A stretch of DNA of 64,000 nt from Crotophaga sulcirostris. Taxonomy: Eukaryota; Chordata; Aves; Cuculiformes; Crotophagidae. The notes beneath the pieces are model-generated. The model searched no databases. It had not been told where the DNA came from and was given only the letters and a program-made list of their open reading frames with translations. Below are positions 27,297-40,000 of this stretch, one piece after another. The DNA lies in the NCBI GenBank assembly GCA_013397455.1, contig VYZB01000240.1, positions 736,623 to 800,622 on the forward strand. The letters are read 5' to 3'. The translations under genes were made by a program, and so were the position numbers. Within the stretch, counting starts at the first letter, position 1. Every line of letters starts with the position of its first letter.

Positions 27297-28083
27297 TAGA
27301 ATCACAGAATGGTTTGAGTTGGAAAGGATGTCAAAGCACATCCAGTTCCAACCCCTCTGCCATGGGCAGGGACACCTCCCACTGGATCAGGTGGCTCAAA
27401 GCCTTATCCAACCTGGCCCTGAACACCTCCAGGGATGGGGCAGCCACCACTTCTCTGGGCAACCTGTGCCAGGGCCTCCTCATCCTCACAGGAAAACATT
27501 TGTTCCTAATGTCTAATCTCAATCTCCCCTCTTTCAGTTCAAAACAGCTCCACCCTTTATCCTATCTCTGCACTCCCTGATAAAGAGCTCCTCCCCAGCT
27601 TTCCTGTAGCTCCTTTCAGTACTGCGAAGCTGCTCTAAGGTCTTCCTGGAGGCTTCTCTTCTACAGGTTGAACAACCCCAAGTCTCTCAGCTTGTCCTCA
27701 AATGTGAGGTGCTCCAGCCCTCGGATCATCTCTGTGGCCTCCTCTGGACTCACTCCAACAGATCTATGTCCTTCCTGTGCTAAGGACTCCAAGACTGACC
27801 ACAAGATTACAGGTGAGGTCTCACCAGAGCAGAGCAGAGGCGCAGAATCCCCTCCCTTGATCTGCTGGTTCCACTTTGTTTGATGCAGCCCAGGACACAG
27901 TTGGCTTTCTGAGCTGTAAGCTCACGTTGCTGGCTCATGTTGAGCTTATCATCCACCAGGACCCCCAAGTCCTTCTCTTTAGGGTTGCTCTCAATCCATT
28001 CTCCACCCAGTCTGTAATTGTGCTTGGGATTGCCCCGATCCCGGTGCAAGACCTTGCACTTGGCCTTGTTGATTGAAGTCCCA
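27297..28083 (-). mobile_element. CR1 LINE, type A, longest copy in the window
   Basis: A reverse-complement CR1 of about 790 bp. From the tail (AGAATCACAGAATGG, then TTTGAGTTGGAAAGGATG) it runs through the ORF2 C-terminus, the LRDLGLFNL-like region and the GLEHLTFED-like region. It continues to the last part of the reverse transcriptase region near 28073. Frameshifts and stops break the coding sequence. It is 5'-truncated, without endonuclease or reverse transcriptase catalytic motifs, and inactive. Confidence 0.95.
27807..28076 (-). pseudogene. CR1 ORF2 reverse transcriptase C-terminal fragment
   Basis: On the minus strand, about 89 codons remain open across the region after the reverse transcriptase palm. 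They start near INKAKCKVLH, pass through NYRLGGEWIES and KEKDLGVLVDDKLNMSQQ, and end at ALVRPHL before a stop. These words are characteristic of CR1 ORF2 just downstream of the YVDD-type catalytic box, which is itself absent. The frame is then lost, and the rest of the C-terminus continues in other frames. It is a dead relic with no host role implied. Confidence 0.85.
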
Positions 28084-29101
28084 CCCATGCCACCAAGCCC
28101 CCTGTTTTGCCTGTGGCGTGGGGAACACGCAGCCCAGCTCCCTCCTCCAGCCCAACTGGTCATCATCAGCCGCACAACCCCTCCTGTAACACTGACTTTG
28201 GGATGCAAAGGAGACACTCAACCAACACTCCAGAGAGAATCAACACTGTGCAACTGCACCTACCATCTTCCATATCAGAAACACTTCATCATAAAGAAAC
28301 TGCTGGCTTAAGACTAGAGTTCTGAAACATTCCAAAGCTTGCACAAGTAAAAAGACATTTGCAGACAGACCACTGAACCGGTCACGTGCAGCCTTAAAAC
28401 AACCCAGCCCAGTGCAATGCTGGTTTTGTATACCCTCCTGTTTCTAAGTCCAAGAAGAGTCTCGGTTTCTTCAAAGCTTTTTGTAACACCCTGCCCTTTT
28501 ACTCACTCTTCAGCCTTAAGTGCAGCCACTTCCTAATTTTGAAATGTAGCTGTTCATAAATCAAAGTTCAAAAGGTGCTTAAAAACAATTTGTTCATTGC
28601 AGCTGGTGACGGTTGATCTTTACAACTTCCGTAACTTCTTAGCAGGGAAACACCCTTCCAACAGCAGCATCACACCAGGCACACCACCACCTCCTCTCTG
28701 CATTTATGCTACTGGCATGGGGTTTTACCAGCCTGCACAAGCAGGATTTGGTGGCCAAGCATCCATGGAAGCACCAGAGAATCAGCAACCACTTGCCAGC
28801 CAGCGAGTGTTCAGCCTGTGAAGGCCTGCAAGCCAAGGAGAGTCAGAAGATGCTAGGACTCCACACATCTACTTCATTGAACTGCTGGGATTTGTCAAAT
28901 ACCCCACAAACCAGAGAATTCTGCTCTAGGGAATTACATGACTCTGCCTGACTTTTGTGCCCTGTCTCCCACCACACACATAAGGGCAGCCAGATTGCCT
29001 GAGGGCACATCCCTGAAGTGCTCCTGATCACCAGTGTGGAACCAACACTGCACCATGCAAACACCTTCTTTTTACTTACATAAAAGCTATGCCTGCATGT
29101 T
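28084..29101. other. Unique non-coding sequence
   Basis: No gene or transposon recognised. Confidence 0.5.
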
Positions 29102-29527
29102 GAAGGGTCTTCAAGCACAGGTGTTATTTGAGCAACTGAGGAACCTGCGGCTGTTTAGTCTGGAGAAGAAGAGGCTGAGAGCAGACCTTATTGCTCTCTA
29201 CAGTTCCCTGAAAGGAGGTTGTAGGGAGGTGTGTGCTGGTTCCTCCTCCCAGTAAACAACTGATTGGATGAGAGGAAATGCCTCAAGTTGCACCAGGGAA
29301 GGTTTAGACTGGATATTAGGAAATTTTTTTTTAACCAAAAGCACTAGAAGGCAAGCATCGAAAGAGGCTGCCCAGGGAAGCGATGGAGTCACCACCCCTG
29401 GAGGGATTTAAAAGACATGAAGATGTGGTGCTTAGGGACATGATTTAGCAGTGGAGTTGGCCAGTACTGGGTGAACGGTTGGACTTGATGATCTTAAAGA
29501 ACTTTTCCAACCTAAACAATTCTCTAT
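29102..29527 (+). mobile_element. CR1 LINE, type B, 5'-truncated
   Basis: Plus-strand ORF2 C-terminus, with LFEQLRNLRLFSLEKKRL and LYSSLKGGCREV before a stop in AGTAAACAAC. It continues with CACCAGGGAAGGTTTAGACT and GGAGTCACCACCCCTGG. The tail reads GGTTGGACTTGATGATCTTA and TTTTCCAACCTAAACAATTC. An A/T-run insertion near 29321-29335 breaks the KKFF region. Confidence 0.93.
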
Positions 29528-30262
29528 GTAGTTGTCTGTGATAAAACACAACAGTAGAACAGGTCCCTTCTTACAGCTGTCCTCTTTAAGCATATGAATA
29601 CAGGACACTGTCACTTAAAAGCCTCAAAAAAAGGAAATACATAGTTCCCACACACACATCCCAAACACCTCCTCCAACACACCTTTAGTCAGAGAAGGAA
29701 GGAATCAACGCAAGATTTCAAACAGAGAAAGGACTTATTTCCCCCACTTCCAAGAGCAATTTTACTTTGTTTACTACTATTTTTATCTGTTCTACATTCA
29801 CCTTTCCTACATGCAATAATGGAGTTTGAAAAGCAGAAGCACTGCAGAGGAAACAAACACCTGGACAGGAGCCATGGTAAGTACCAACACTGTCCACATC
29901 ACAGTTCTGCCATCACTAGACCAGTGGTACGACCAGGCTCTTCAACCAAGCTACTTCCAGTTTATTAATAGCACATAAAAGAACAGGCAGGTTTCTCAGT
30001 CACATAATCCATGAGCACTAGCATGGAACTGTCCTCTGCCACCACCCATAACGTGGACAAGAGGAGTCCATCATGTTGACCACTATAAGGGTATGGAAGA
30101 GCATGGCAGCAACTGTCATAACAACTCAAAAAGACATTTGCCTAAGGAAAAAAGAGATAACGGTTGGGCACACAAGGGTGCTTCGCAGTGTTCAGAGAGA
30201 CAGTTTCCTCTCAACCTCTGAGTAATTTTGTAGATGTAATGGACCACCATAGTGCAAATATA
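29528..30262. other. Unique non-coding sequence
   Basis: No gene or repeat recognised. Confidence 0.5.
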
Positions 30263-30385
30263 CAGGTTGGATGAGGCTTTGAGCAACCTGATCCAGTGGG
30301 AGGTGTCCCTGCTCAGAGCAGGGGAGTTGGAACTGGATGGGCTTTAAAAGGTCCCTTCCAACCCAAACCATTCTATGATCCTATA
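30263..30385 (+). mobile_element. CR1 LINE, type A, last about 120 bp
   Basis: Starts CAGGTTGGATGAGGCTTTGA, then CCTGATCCAGTGGGAGGTG, GGTCCCTTCCAACCCAAACC and a TTCTATGATCCTATA tail. The tail is little diverged, which suggests a relatively recent copy for this window. Confidence 0.94.
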
Positions 30386-33300
30386 AGATGTAATGAATGG
30401 ATGAAATAGCTACCTCCTTGCAAGTTTGCCTCCAAGGATTAAAACCAGCAAGCAATGACATCCCCAAGTCTAGAGAAAGAAGCCATGAGGCCTGTTAGTA
30501 CTCATTTCCACAGGGAAACACTAAGTTTTTCCAAAAACCGGACAGTTAAAGTGAGCCAAAATTTATGATTAGAGAGAGGAGGAAAATATGGGTAGAGGAA
30601 AAAAAAACCAAAACTCTGCATGCTCTGTTGTGTTTTATCAGCATTTATTGATTTATTTTAAAAGTTGGGTAGAATGCTAGAAATTAATAGGCTGCCATAT
30701 GCCCATGTGCTGCATTTGCTACAACAATTTATTCTTATGGTTATTTTATTACCTACTTTGGGAACTCAATGAGATAAGGATCAACATCCTGACACTTGGA
30801 AATTAGCTCATTTCCATGGCTGTCAGCAGGAAAGCAAGAATTAAAATTCTAATTTTGGCCTGAGAAATAGTGAAAGTCCAATGAAGAAAAAAAAATGTTT
30901 CTGTGTTTGTAAGAAAGAAAAAGAGTGTTTGGAAGAGCAGTGGCCTTATTATGTTGGCAAGCCTACAGCCCATGAGATCAATGTTTTGATGAGCACAAGG
31001 ACTGGTGCCAAGGGCGGACGGGAAGGAGGAGAAGAGACTTCAACAAGCTGAAAGAGTGGAGAGAGGAAGAGGGAAGTGGTTTGAGAACGAACTAGGTCAA
31101 GGGTGGGTTTAGGACAAGGGAAAGCAGAGCATGCTTGAACAGGAACAACAGAGCTAGGGAGGACCTCGGATACGGGTCCTGAAGGCTGGATGGAGAGATG
31201 AAAGGAGGAAGCCACCCACAAGCAAAAGGAAAAAAATAAAAAGTTATTTACAGTGGGCTTTGCACAAGGTGAGGCAGCACACACCTTAGAACCTGCCTAA
31301 CTGCTGGGTAGACCTTCACCACGAGGGCTTCAGAACGCAACGAGTAAAACCTCAGTGTGTTTCCAGGAACAGCACTGTAACTGTTTTACAGATCTCTCAT
31401 TGGGTACCAGCGATGGCAAGGCAAGAGCAGCAAGGCAGTTGTGGGGGTTTGAGGTTGTTGCTTTTTTTAGTAACGCCTCTCCAAAAGACTTCCTGAGCAC
31501 CAGCAGCCTGAAGCCGTGCCCCACCCCAAGGATGAGTTTGCCAAAGGGATTTATCTGTGGGCTTGCAGCCTGCTTCGAGGTGGGAGCTCCACTTCGGCAC
31601 TGACATCGCCTGGCTGGCGATCCTGCTGCAGGCACAGTTTCTAGGTCAGAGAGTACAGACTTGCTGCTAAAAGTGGAGATAATTCTGCAAGAAACTGCTC
31701 CTACGCTTGGAGATACGGAAAGATCACTCTGTTATGAGTTTTATCTGATTGAACTTTTTCTTATTAAAAGAAACCCAAACAAATAGTTACATGTAAAGAC
31801 AAACCTGTATCCCTTTCCATAAAACCCACTCATCACAGCAACCTTGGGAATAAACTCAATGTTTACACAAAGAAACTTGCACATATTGGTCTCTCCATCA
31901 CAAGCCCAAACCTGTGCATTCCAAGAGTTCAGTGGCAACTCAGCGTTCCAACAGGAACAGTTTTGGGGACTGGAAGGAAAAGAGCATCGACTGCTCATCT
32001 CCCACTTGAACCACAAACTCTCTCTCCAGAGCCCAAGTCTGGACCATGGAGCCCAGTTCTGAGAGGAGCTGCTCGAAGCAGTCGCTCGCACACTGGCCTT
32101 GGTCTTGTGTTCCAAACTGTGAACAAAGCCTCTCTTAACTGTGGTTTGATTGACGCAAATCAGGAGCTGAGCGGGTGATTCATAGTTGTCAGACCGTAAC
32201 ACTTGAATAAAAACACCATGTGGACAAACTTGCTGATGCACTCAAATGCTCAGCACCATGGTGAAAGTCATCGGAGTCCAATACAGACCCCTTGCGTTGA
32301 GGCCTTTTTGTATCCTTCTCCTCCAACAGACATTTGGGATTTTCCTAGCTAACAGAGTCTACTAAATCTTCAGGAACAAACGTGTAACCAGCATTGCTGC
32401 ACTTCCCTATAGCTTGGCAGGAAAGATCAGTGTGTCAGAGAGGTACGGCGTGATCCCAGTGGAGGTGAGGGATAAGCCATAAACAGACCCCACTGGTCTC
32501 CTGCAGTTTGACAGCTGCACCATCAGCTCTGTATTTTGACCTTTCTATTCCCAACCTAAGTCTACCCCCTCCCTCTCCACAGTAAAAACATTGTCCCTTC
32601 TCTTTTCCTTTCCCATGAGCTTCACAGGAGCATGAAGAGCAGGAGCAGATAGGTCTGTAGTTGGGGATAGAACTATTTTCACCCATTTCCTAAGGGTGCC
32701 TTCAGGAGAGAGTCAAGAGCAGCATTTGACCCAACCCCAAGGCAGAGGTCTTCATCTTGCTGACCCAGAGCTGGTCCCACCTTCCTTGCACCTCATGTGG
32801 GCTCTGCACAGGGTATTCACAGATGCAGATAACACTAAGATCTTTCTATACCCTCTATGCATCTCAGTCCAATTGATTTAGAAGAGAAACCACGAGAAGC
32901 AAATGTGACCTGACTCTATGGCTTCATCCTCAGAGCAGCCTAGAGCGGTGCAACGAGGCAGTTGCAGGCTTCTCTTGGAGAAGCTGACATGCTTCCACAG
33001 GAAGGTGGGTGAGTCAGAAGCCAACTTCCTACTTCAGCAAGGCCCCATCTGGCCCAGACGTAGAGACGGGTGTCCTACCACCCCACCCCAGGGCTTGCAA
33101 AAGCACTGAATGAAGTCAGACTTCTGACTAGACTCTGGATTTGCAAATTTGGGAGCACCAGCACAGATCACAAAGAGCTCAGCACTCCTCCTAGATGCAA
33201 GAACTGGGGGAATGAGCTGCTGGTCCACAGGAGGGTCCCGGCAACCAGCAGCAGGCCTGATGGCATGCTGCTGCAGCTCTCCCTACCACACACAAAGAGA

Positions 33301-33761
33301 GCAAGCAAACTTCTACCATAATTAACTCATGAAAATGACACCATTATGTTCCTGCAAACAGTTAGGAAACAAAAAAGAACACACAAAGATCCTGCCAACA
33401 GCACAAAGTAAAATGAAGATACTGTCTCATACTAATCTTTTCTTAAACCATTTCAAGATAAACACAGCCATAGGTAAGCAGATTCAAACACATGTGACTC
33501 TTCAATCCAGGATGCACCTTGATGATACTCCGGTTCCCAGGATACCTAGAACAACATGCATCACTTCTCCAGGCAGTCTGTCTAGCAAGGCACCATCTTT
33601 CCCTCTGAGGGGCTGGAAAAGAGTGTCAAGATCTGCCCCATGGTCTGCACCAAATCTGAGTTCCCCGATCTCCTGCTCTGCTAGAACAGCAATCCACCCC
33701 AGAGCCTGTGGATGCTGAGCTGGCTTTGCTGGAACAAGCCTATGTGTTGCACCTGGGCTCC
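30386..33761. other. Unique non-coding sequence
   Basis: About 3.4 kb. It includes an AT-rich motif-dense block at 30630-30890 and a purine-rich stretch at about 31015-31110. The longest frame here (31741-32241, minus, 166 codons) has no recognisable domain, and the overlapping plus-strand frames are just as open. Confidence 0.5.
30630..30890. promoter_or_regulatory. Candidate conserved regulatory element
   Basis: AT-rich, non-repetitive sequence with dense TTTATTGATTTATTTTA-, AAATTAATAG- and AATTAGCTCATT-type words and few CpGs. It reads like a conserved non-coding element, but this rests on texture only. Confidence 0.2.
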
Positions 33762-34240
33762 CATGGAATCATAAAGGTTGGAAAAAATCCCTAAAATCAT
33801 AAAGTCCAAAGACCAGTCCAACACCCACGTACCTACTAAACCACGTTGTGAAGTGCCACATCTACATGTTGTTTGATCACCTCCAGGAATGGAGACTCCA
33901 CCACTTTCCTGGGCAGCCTGTTCCAATGCTTCACCACTCTTCAGGTGAAGAAACTTTCCATAATATCTAATTTAAACCTCCCCTGGTGCAACTTGAGGCC
34001 ATCTCCTCTCGTCCTATCGCTTGTTACATGGGTGAAGAGACCAACAGCCACCTCACTACAACCACCTTTCAGGGAGCTGCCGACAGTAATAAAGTCACCC
34101 TCCTCAGCCTCCTCTTCTCCAGGCTAAACAATCCCAGTTCCCTCATCCCTCACCTCCATGACCTCTGCCGGACTCTCACCAGTAGTTCCTTGTCCTTCCT
34201 GACCTGGGGAGCCCAGAACTGGACACAGTTTGCAAGTTTA
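33762..34240 (-). mobile_element. CR1 LINE, type B, 5'-truncated
   Basis: Tail CATGGAATCATAAAGGTTGG, then CCACCTCCAGGAATGG-like ORF2 end, GGCAGCCTGTTCCAATGCTT and CCTCCCCTGGTGCAACTTGA. It extends to the ACTCTCACCAGTAGTTCC and GAGCCCAGAACTGGACACAG region of ORF2. Small deletions are visible, for example where CTCCTCATAAGA should follow CCAGTTCCCTCA. Confidence 0.93.
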
Positions 34241-36669
34241 ATAACACAGCACTGCAGTTGTCACCCTCCTCAGTTTCTGGTTTAGACATCATTATAAAAA
34301 CACAAGTCAAAGCACAAATCCCTGATGAGGTTCGTTGATGAAACGTTGCAGCGTGTTGCTGAGAAAGAAATTAAAAAGCTAATCTGACTCAATATTTTTC
34401 AATATAAACACATTCGGCCCCATGTTGTCTTTAAGCGCTATGTCAAACGCACAAGCCAGGAGAGCTGAATGTACCCTAGAGCTCCAGGTATTACAAGCTA
34501 CTAAAGTAATTGATGCCCCAAAACATTCCAGTAGCTCACGCTTGAGAGGAGGTAAAAAAATGCAAGTAAGACTGCAGACAATGAGGAGCTATCAAAGGGA
34601 CATGCTAGAACAAATTATTTAATCTGAGCTTCAGAAACCTAAAAACGGCTATTTTTTTTACAGTTCGCTCCCAGAAAACTCCCCTTTCTCTGTTTACAGT
34701 AAATCATCCAGTTGAAAGATTTCTTTTAAGCAGTGCTGAGTTCTCAGTTGCTATGAGCAAACTCCAAAGTGCCCATGTAGGATCTTTTCCCCTGTTACAT
34801 TGCTGCCCAAGAATCTGGCAGGATGCAACTTCAGCTGTGCTCTCCGAACAACAGATCATCTCTTATTTCCTCGCCCAAAAGAAGGGAGGAAGGGTTTTTT
34901 CAGGCAGAACCCTACAAGCAGCTGTCTGCAAGTGTTAACAGCTGGAAGCCAAAGCCTCTTAAAAATAGAGAGGGCAGCAGCACATCAACACATGAAGATC
35001 AGGATAAGGTGATAGACAAGAGCAAATAAAGACTTTCAAATAGAGTAAATGTCTATAGCTCTTTGGGTTTGGGGTTTAGGAAGCCATCAGCATGACTAAC
35101 GTATTTAGGAAGTCCAGAAATGAAATCTTGCGTTGTTTTTGGCTTAATGCAGGAAATCAGCTTTAATGACAACCTGCAGTTAGCTCTGTAGTAATTTTCT
35201 TTCTGCTTCATTGACATACATGACAAGACTTTATTAGCAGGGCTAAAATTAAAAACAAAACATTTTTCCCAGCTGCAAAGAATGCTTAAGCATTCATTGA
35301 CACCTCGTGAAAAGAGACAGAAAAATTATTTCAAAGCAATTCCATCACCTTTCTGTATTTCAGCTTTTTCCTGGTGCTTTACATTAGGAGTTTTGTACTG
35401 TGCACACCCATGACCATTGATTTTTCATCATCAGGATTAACTGCTGTGAAAAATGACTGTATCGGGGCAGTATCTATTGTTACAGCAGAAATAGAATTAT
35501 GACTTCTAACTCAGGAAGCCAGCAAGAACAGGCTCAAGAGGAACACCACCGGGCAACACAGACTGTGACTGTGCTCAAATGTTTTAGGATTTCACACAAT
35601 CCAACCACCAACATCAGAAGCAGCTTCTGAATAGATTAAAGAGTCTTATAGGGTGGGAAGTGATTCAGACTCATATCGCTTTCCATGTATTTGCCATCTA
35701 AACACCACACAACGTCTGCTTACACAGAGGAAACGGGCAAAGCTCCAGACACTGTCACGACCAAAATTTAAGCTGGTGGAATTTAAAGTCGTGCCCCTTC
35801 CCCCTAGTCTGAAACAGGAGACTGAGCAGCATCACCCCAACGACTTTGTCCCTCCTCTCCCAGCCAAAATCATTAGTGCACATTTTGTTTGCTCCTACAT
35901 CAAACACCTCATTTGATTGGCTTCTCAGGGGTTTTGGTGCTAGTTTTGAGCTACCTCAGCTCACTTGGAGAAGCCAGCGGCAATGTGGGATCCCCAACAC
36001 TGAGAAGCATCCAAGAATCTGCTGAAGGACTCATCTGAACCATATGCAGTGCTCAGACACCTCCAAAGCAACACGACCAGGACCCCATGGAACAGCCACC
36101 CAAAACACCCACTGATTTGTCACTGCCCCAGTGAGGCACAAGACATGGTGCAGGGAACATTGTCTGCAAAGAAATTACAAAAACAAAACAAGATTAAGGG
36201 ACACCTGGCTGGTTAAAACTTTTGCTATGGGAGGGCTGATTCCCTTGAAAACTGTGGAAGGAGAATTAAGTATCAAGCAACAAATTAGTACAGAATGTCC
36301 TAAAACCATTTCATTTTTTAAAACCCCTTTTTTGTTTTGAACAGCTACTGTTTAATGGACAAAAAACAAAGTGCAAACCAAACTGATTTCTCCCAAATGT
36401 GATTTTTTGAAGGCTTACATCTTAAGAATTTAACACTGTTGAAGAATATAACTCAAAAATTGTTGTCCCGGGCAAATCCCACCCAGGCCATGCTTCCCAA
36501 CTCCCTCAACACAGCCTTCCAGACAAAATCAGCATCCTGGTACTCTTACTGGGAGAGCTTCCTTGCACACTGAAAAAAAGGCTCTAGAAACACCATCCAT
36601 AACCAAAGCCAGCGCAGTACCAGTAACTCAGTTACAGCAACAAGGCCAGGTTACAAGTGGGGAAAATGA
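34241..36669. other. Unique non-coding sequence
   Basis: No gene recognised. It contains an AT-rich motif-dense block at 35040-35510. Confidence 0.5.
35040..35510. promoter_or_regulatory. Candidate conserved regulatory element
   Basis: Non-repetitive AT-rich block with a perfect 14-bp palindrome AATGCTTAAGCATT at 35281-35294. It is surrounded by homeodomain-like words (CTTTAATGAC, GTAGTAATTTTC, GCTAAAATTAAAAAC). Function and conservation are untested. Confidence 0.25.
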
Positions 36670-37095
36670 TCATAGAATCGTTAAGATTGGAAAATACCTC
36701 TGAGATCATCCAGTCCAACCATCAACAACACCACCATGCCTACTAAACCATGTCCCTAAGTGCCACATCTACACGTTTTTTTAACCCCTCCAGGGGTGGA
36801 GACTGCACCACTGTCCTGGGCAGCTTGTTCCAGTGCTTCATCACTCTTTTGGTGAAGAATTTTTTCCTACTATCCAATCTAAACCTCCCCCGGCACAACT
36901 TGAGGTCATTTTCTGTCACCCTATGACTTGTCACCTGGCAGAAGAGACCAGCACCCACCTCACTACAACCTCCTTTTAGGGAACTGCAGAGATCAATAAA
37001 GTCTCCCCTCAGCCTCATCTTCTCCAAGCTAAACAATCCCAGTTCCCTCAGCTGCTCCTCATAAGATTTGCTCTCCAGACCCTTCACTAAAGCTC
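36670..37095 (-). mobile_element. CR1 LINE, type B, well preserved
   Basis: Tail CATAGAATCGTTAAGATTGG, then GATCATCCAGTCCAACCATC and CCATGCCTACTAAACCATGT. The ORF2 C-terminus follows, still in frame on the minus strand. It is 5'-truncated near CACTAAAGCTCT. Confidence 0.95.
36743..37090 (-). pseudogene. CR1 ORF2 C-terminal fragment, frame intact
   Basis: About 116 codons remain open on the minus strand, from ALVKGLESKSYEEQL to the natural ORF2 stop after VALRDMV. Words in family order are [48 protein letters not shown] and HWNKLPRTVVQSP. The frame also continues upstream into unrelated flanking DNA as far as 37225. This is the most intact coding remnant in the window, but it has no enzymatic domain. 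Confidence 0.88.
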
Positions 37096-40000
37096 TCACA
37101 GCTTTACCACTCGTGAATAACAGACACTTTAAAAAACTAAAGTCAATAAATGTGTATGCTAAATAAATACGAGAAGTATAGTCAGAGTGTAGATCTTCTT
37201 CAGGGCATTCCCCCCACCTCCTCAATGAGTGTTAAGAGCTGGCAGGAGCACACAGAGCAGCAAGGGCAGCCCTAGGTAATTTATTGTCACGTTCGATATC
37301 GCCGAAGAGCAAACAAGAGGAGAGACACACCGGCACAAGGAACCGTGCTCAAACCTCAGGAAAAGCTGCACATGGATCATTCCAAATTAACAAACCTGAA
37401 GCAGAAGTATGAGTTGTTTTTATTGTTTTGTTTTAGAAATGTGAAGAAGGAGCAATGTTTGAAAACCTTCAGAGATTTCGGGAAAAAATGTAAAACTTGT
37501 AACAGATTTTCCTTGAGCCCTTCCCTCTGACATGAGAGAACCTCTGCTTTAGAGATAGAGAGGAGGAACAGAGAAAGGAATTGGAAGTGATGATTATGGA
37601 AAGGAAGCTTGTTTTTGTTAAATCAGAGTCCTGTTAGGACTGGATTCTGTTGGATTCAAGCAAGCGATCCGTGCAGCACAGCAAAACCCCCCCAGGACTT
37701 TGTAACCCAACTTCAACGGGAATGCTCATGTAAGAGCTTCCCAAACTCCTGCTACAGTAAAGAAAAACCTCCCAATTTACGGGAAGTCAGCAAAGGCAGA
37801 GTCCTTGACACGGTCATCAGTGCCTGCATCTGGCTCCACAAAGCTTACCGTGGACTTACGGCTCACGGCATGATCCAGAGACAAGAAAGCTTTACTGTCA
37901 GTGTAATGAGTTACCAGACTGTGAGGGGGAAATAGGATGAAGCAATTAAAAAATCAGTGGTCACCATAAATGCCGAGGCTCAAGGCTGCAATACCTTGAC
38001 TCCGCTGTGGAACTGAAACTCTTAGGACTGGTTTGTTTTTTGCATGCTTGAAAACGATTCTGATTAAAACCATCAACCACTTACCTAAAGTGAGCACTGC
38101 GATCACCTTGCAGAAACGTTGCTCCAGAGCTGATCCCAAGCACACTCCCAACACATGGAGGCTTAATTATGACTTAGAGAATCACCAACTCTTAGCATTT
38201 ATTGTAAAAACTGGAGAGATTTTTCTAGGGGCACTAGGAACAGCAGTTGCTACAGAAGCCCCAGAAGAGCTTCAGCTGATAAATCATTTATATTGCCTGA
38301 ATACCAATTTGGCAATTACGGTGAGAAATAAGAAGGAAGTCTTATGTATGCATGAAACTGCACAGTCGAGCCCCAGGCAAGGAAGAGCCCTTTCCAAACC
38401 CCCAACAGACCAAAAGGAGTAGTGGGACTCTCGTGGCACTGCTTTCCCAAAGGTAGGAGCTGATCCCCAGATAGAAAGCAGCTCTCCATGACCCTGCCTG
38501 CGCCCAGAGGTGCTGGAGCTGGTGCTTCTCGGAAGACGCTGCTGCTCAGCGCGGCAGCTATTTATAGCCAGCACAGTTCAAGGTGCACCCTGCTGCAGAC
38601 AAGCAAAGGGCTTGTCTGTGCAGTAATTGATCTGTAGGGCGTGGATTATATAAACAGTTGTTTCTCGCTCATTTCCACTCCACCGGCATCTCCCATGATA
38701 AAAATGCACTTGTCGATAGAGCAGCTGCTCTCCGTGGCAGAGCTGCCAGCAGCTGCGAGGTCTCTAATGGGGAACTCTAGGTGAGTTCTGTAAAGATGCT
38801 CAGAAAATACAGCTGTGAAGCCTTCGCGTGCAGCTGTGTGCAGGCACAGAAGAGAGCAGTAATCTCTTTCCACCCTATTCTTCTGCAGTTTAAAACACCA
38901 TAAAGTCAATTTTCTCAGTTTCATTCCCTATAAATCCTTTTTGTAAGCATATCTGCACTTCCCTTTTTTGAAGATTTTGATGCTGAATTTGGTATCCAGA
39001 TTTCGTTTTCGGAAAAGACACTCCAATTTCTTTTAAAGCTATTACCTCTACTTCAATAGGTTATTATTTTCTGTAAATTTATCCTTACCTTTCTGCATCT
39101 CTGCATAGAAGACACAGCGATATCGAGCCCTGGAAGCAAACGCAGCATGCCTGAAGCTGCCCACTTCTCTCTTTTCAGTGCTGTAGGACTGTAACATAGC
39201 GCTCTGAGGGGCTGACAACCAGCCTGCCCTAACCAGCCCTGGGCAGGACCAACCCTCCAATGGTCAGAGAAGTGTTTCGCTGCTCAATATTGTGGAAAAT
39301 CCAAGTCAGCAGTGAGAAGACAAAACCACCCCGTGCAGCACAGCCCGCTTCTGGGGACCGTTGCAGCTCAGACTGGGAGCACCAGGAACAGGACCGGGCG
39401 GGGATCAGTGGGTGAGGTGGTCAAAGGTAGACGATACGCAAAACGTGCCACAGCGACAACTCATGTTTAGTGCTGAAATTCATCTGCATAGACTGGAGCT
39501 AAATCTGCCTAAACAAAGTGAAACACAGGTAATCATCCTTTCCTCCCCAGCCCCTCAGGAAGAAACAAAAAATGCCTTCTTGCACCTCTTTATCACAGCA
39601 GCCTTCGCAGGGAGCAGGCAGCTGCCTTTCTCACCACTGCCATGCTCGCAGGACACAGGGCTGGAGGCACAGCTGTCCTGCAGGGACAGCCCAGCAGAGC
39701 CGTAGATACCCTACAGCAATGATTCCAGACCAGAGAAAGGCTGGGAGGCTGTTTCTTCTCTACCTGTTCACAACAATCAAACTGTTCGCTACACATGCAA
39801 GTGCTTTGTTTTATCTGGCATCACTCAGGGCACACCTCATCTGTTTAAGGTTAATCAGACTTTCACAGCTCCGCTGCAGCATGACCCAAAAGCTGTAGAT
39901 TAACTCTGTGGTGTGAGGAGCATCCCTGCACTAAGATTCCTTATCACTTTTGCATTTCAAAACTCAATTACAACTTGGAGAAGAGAACCAAGGCTGAACC

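Noticed and set aside
31741..32241. 166-codon minus-strand frame outside CR1
   Set aside because: No recognisable domain, and competing frames are open on the other strand. About one frame of this length is expected by chance in 64 kb.
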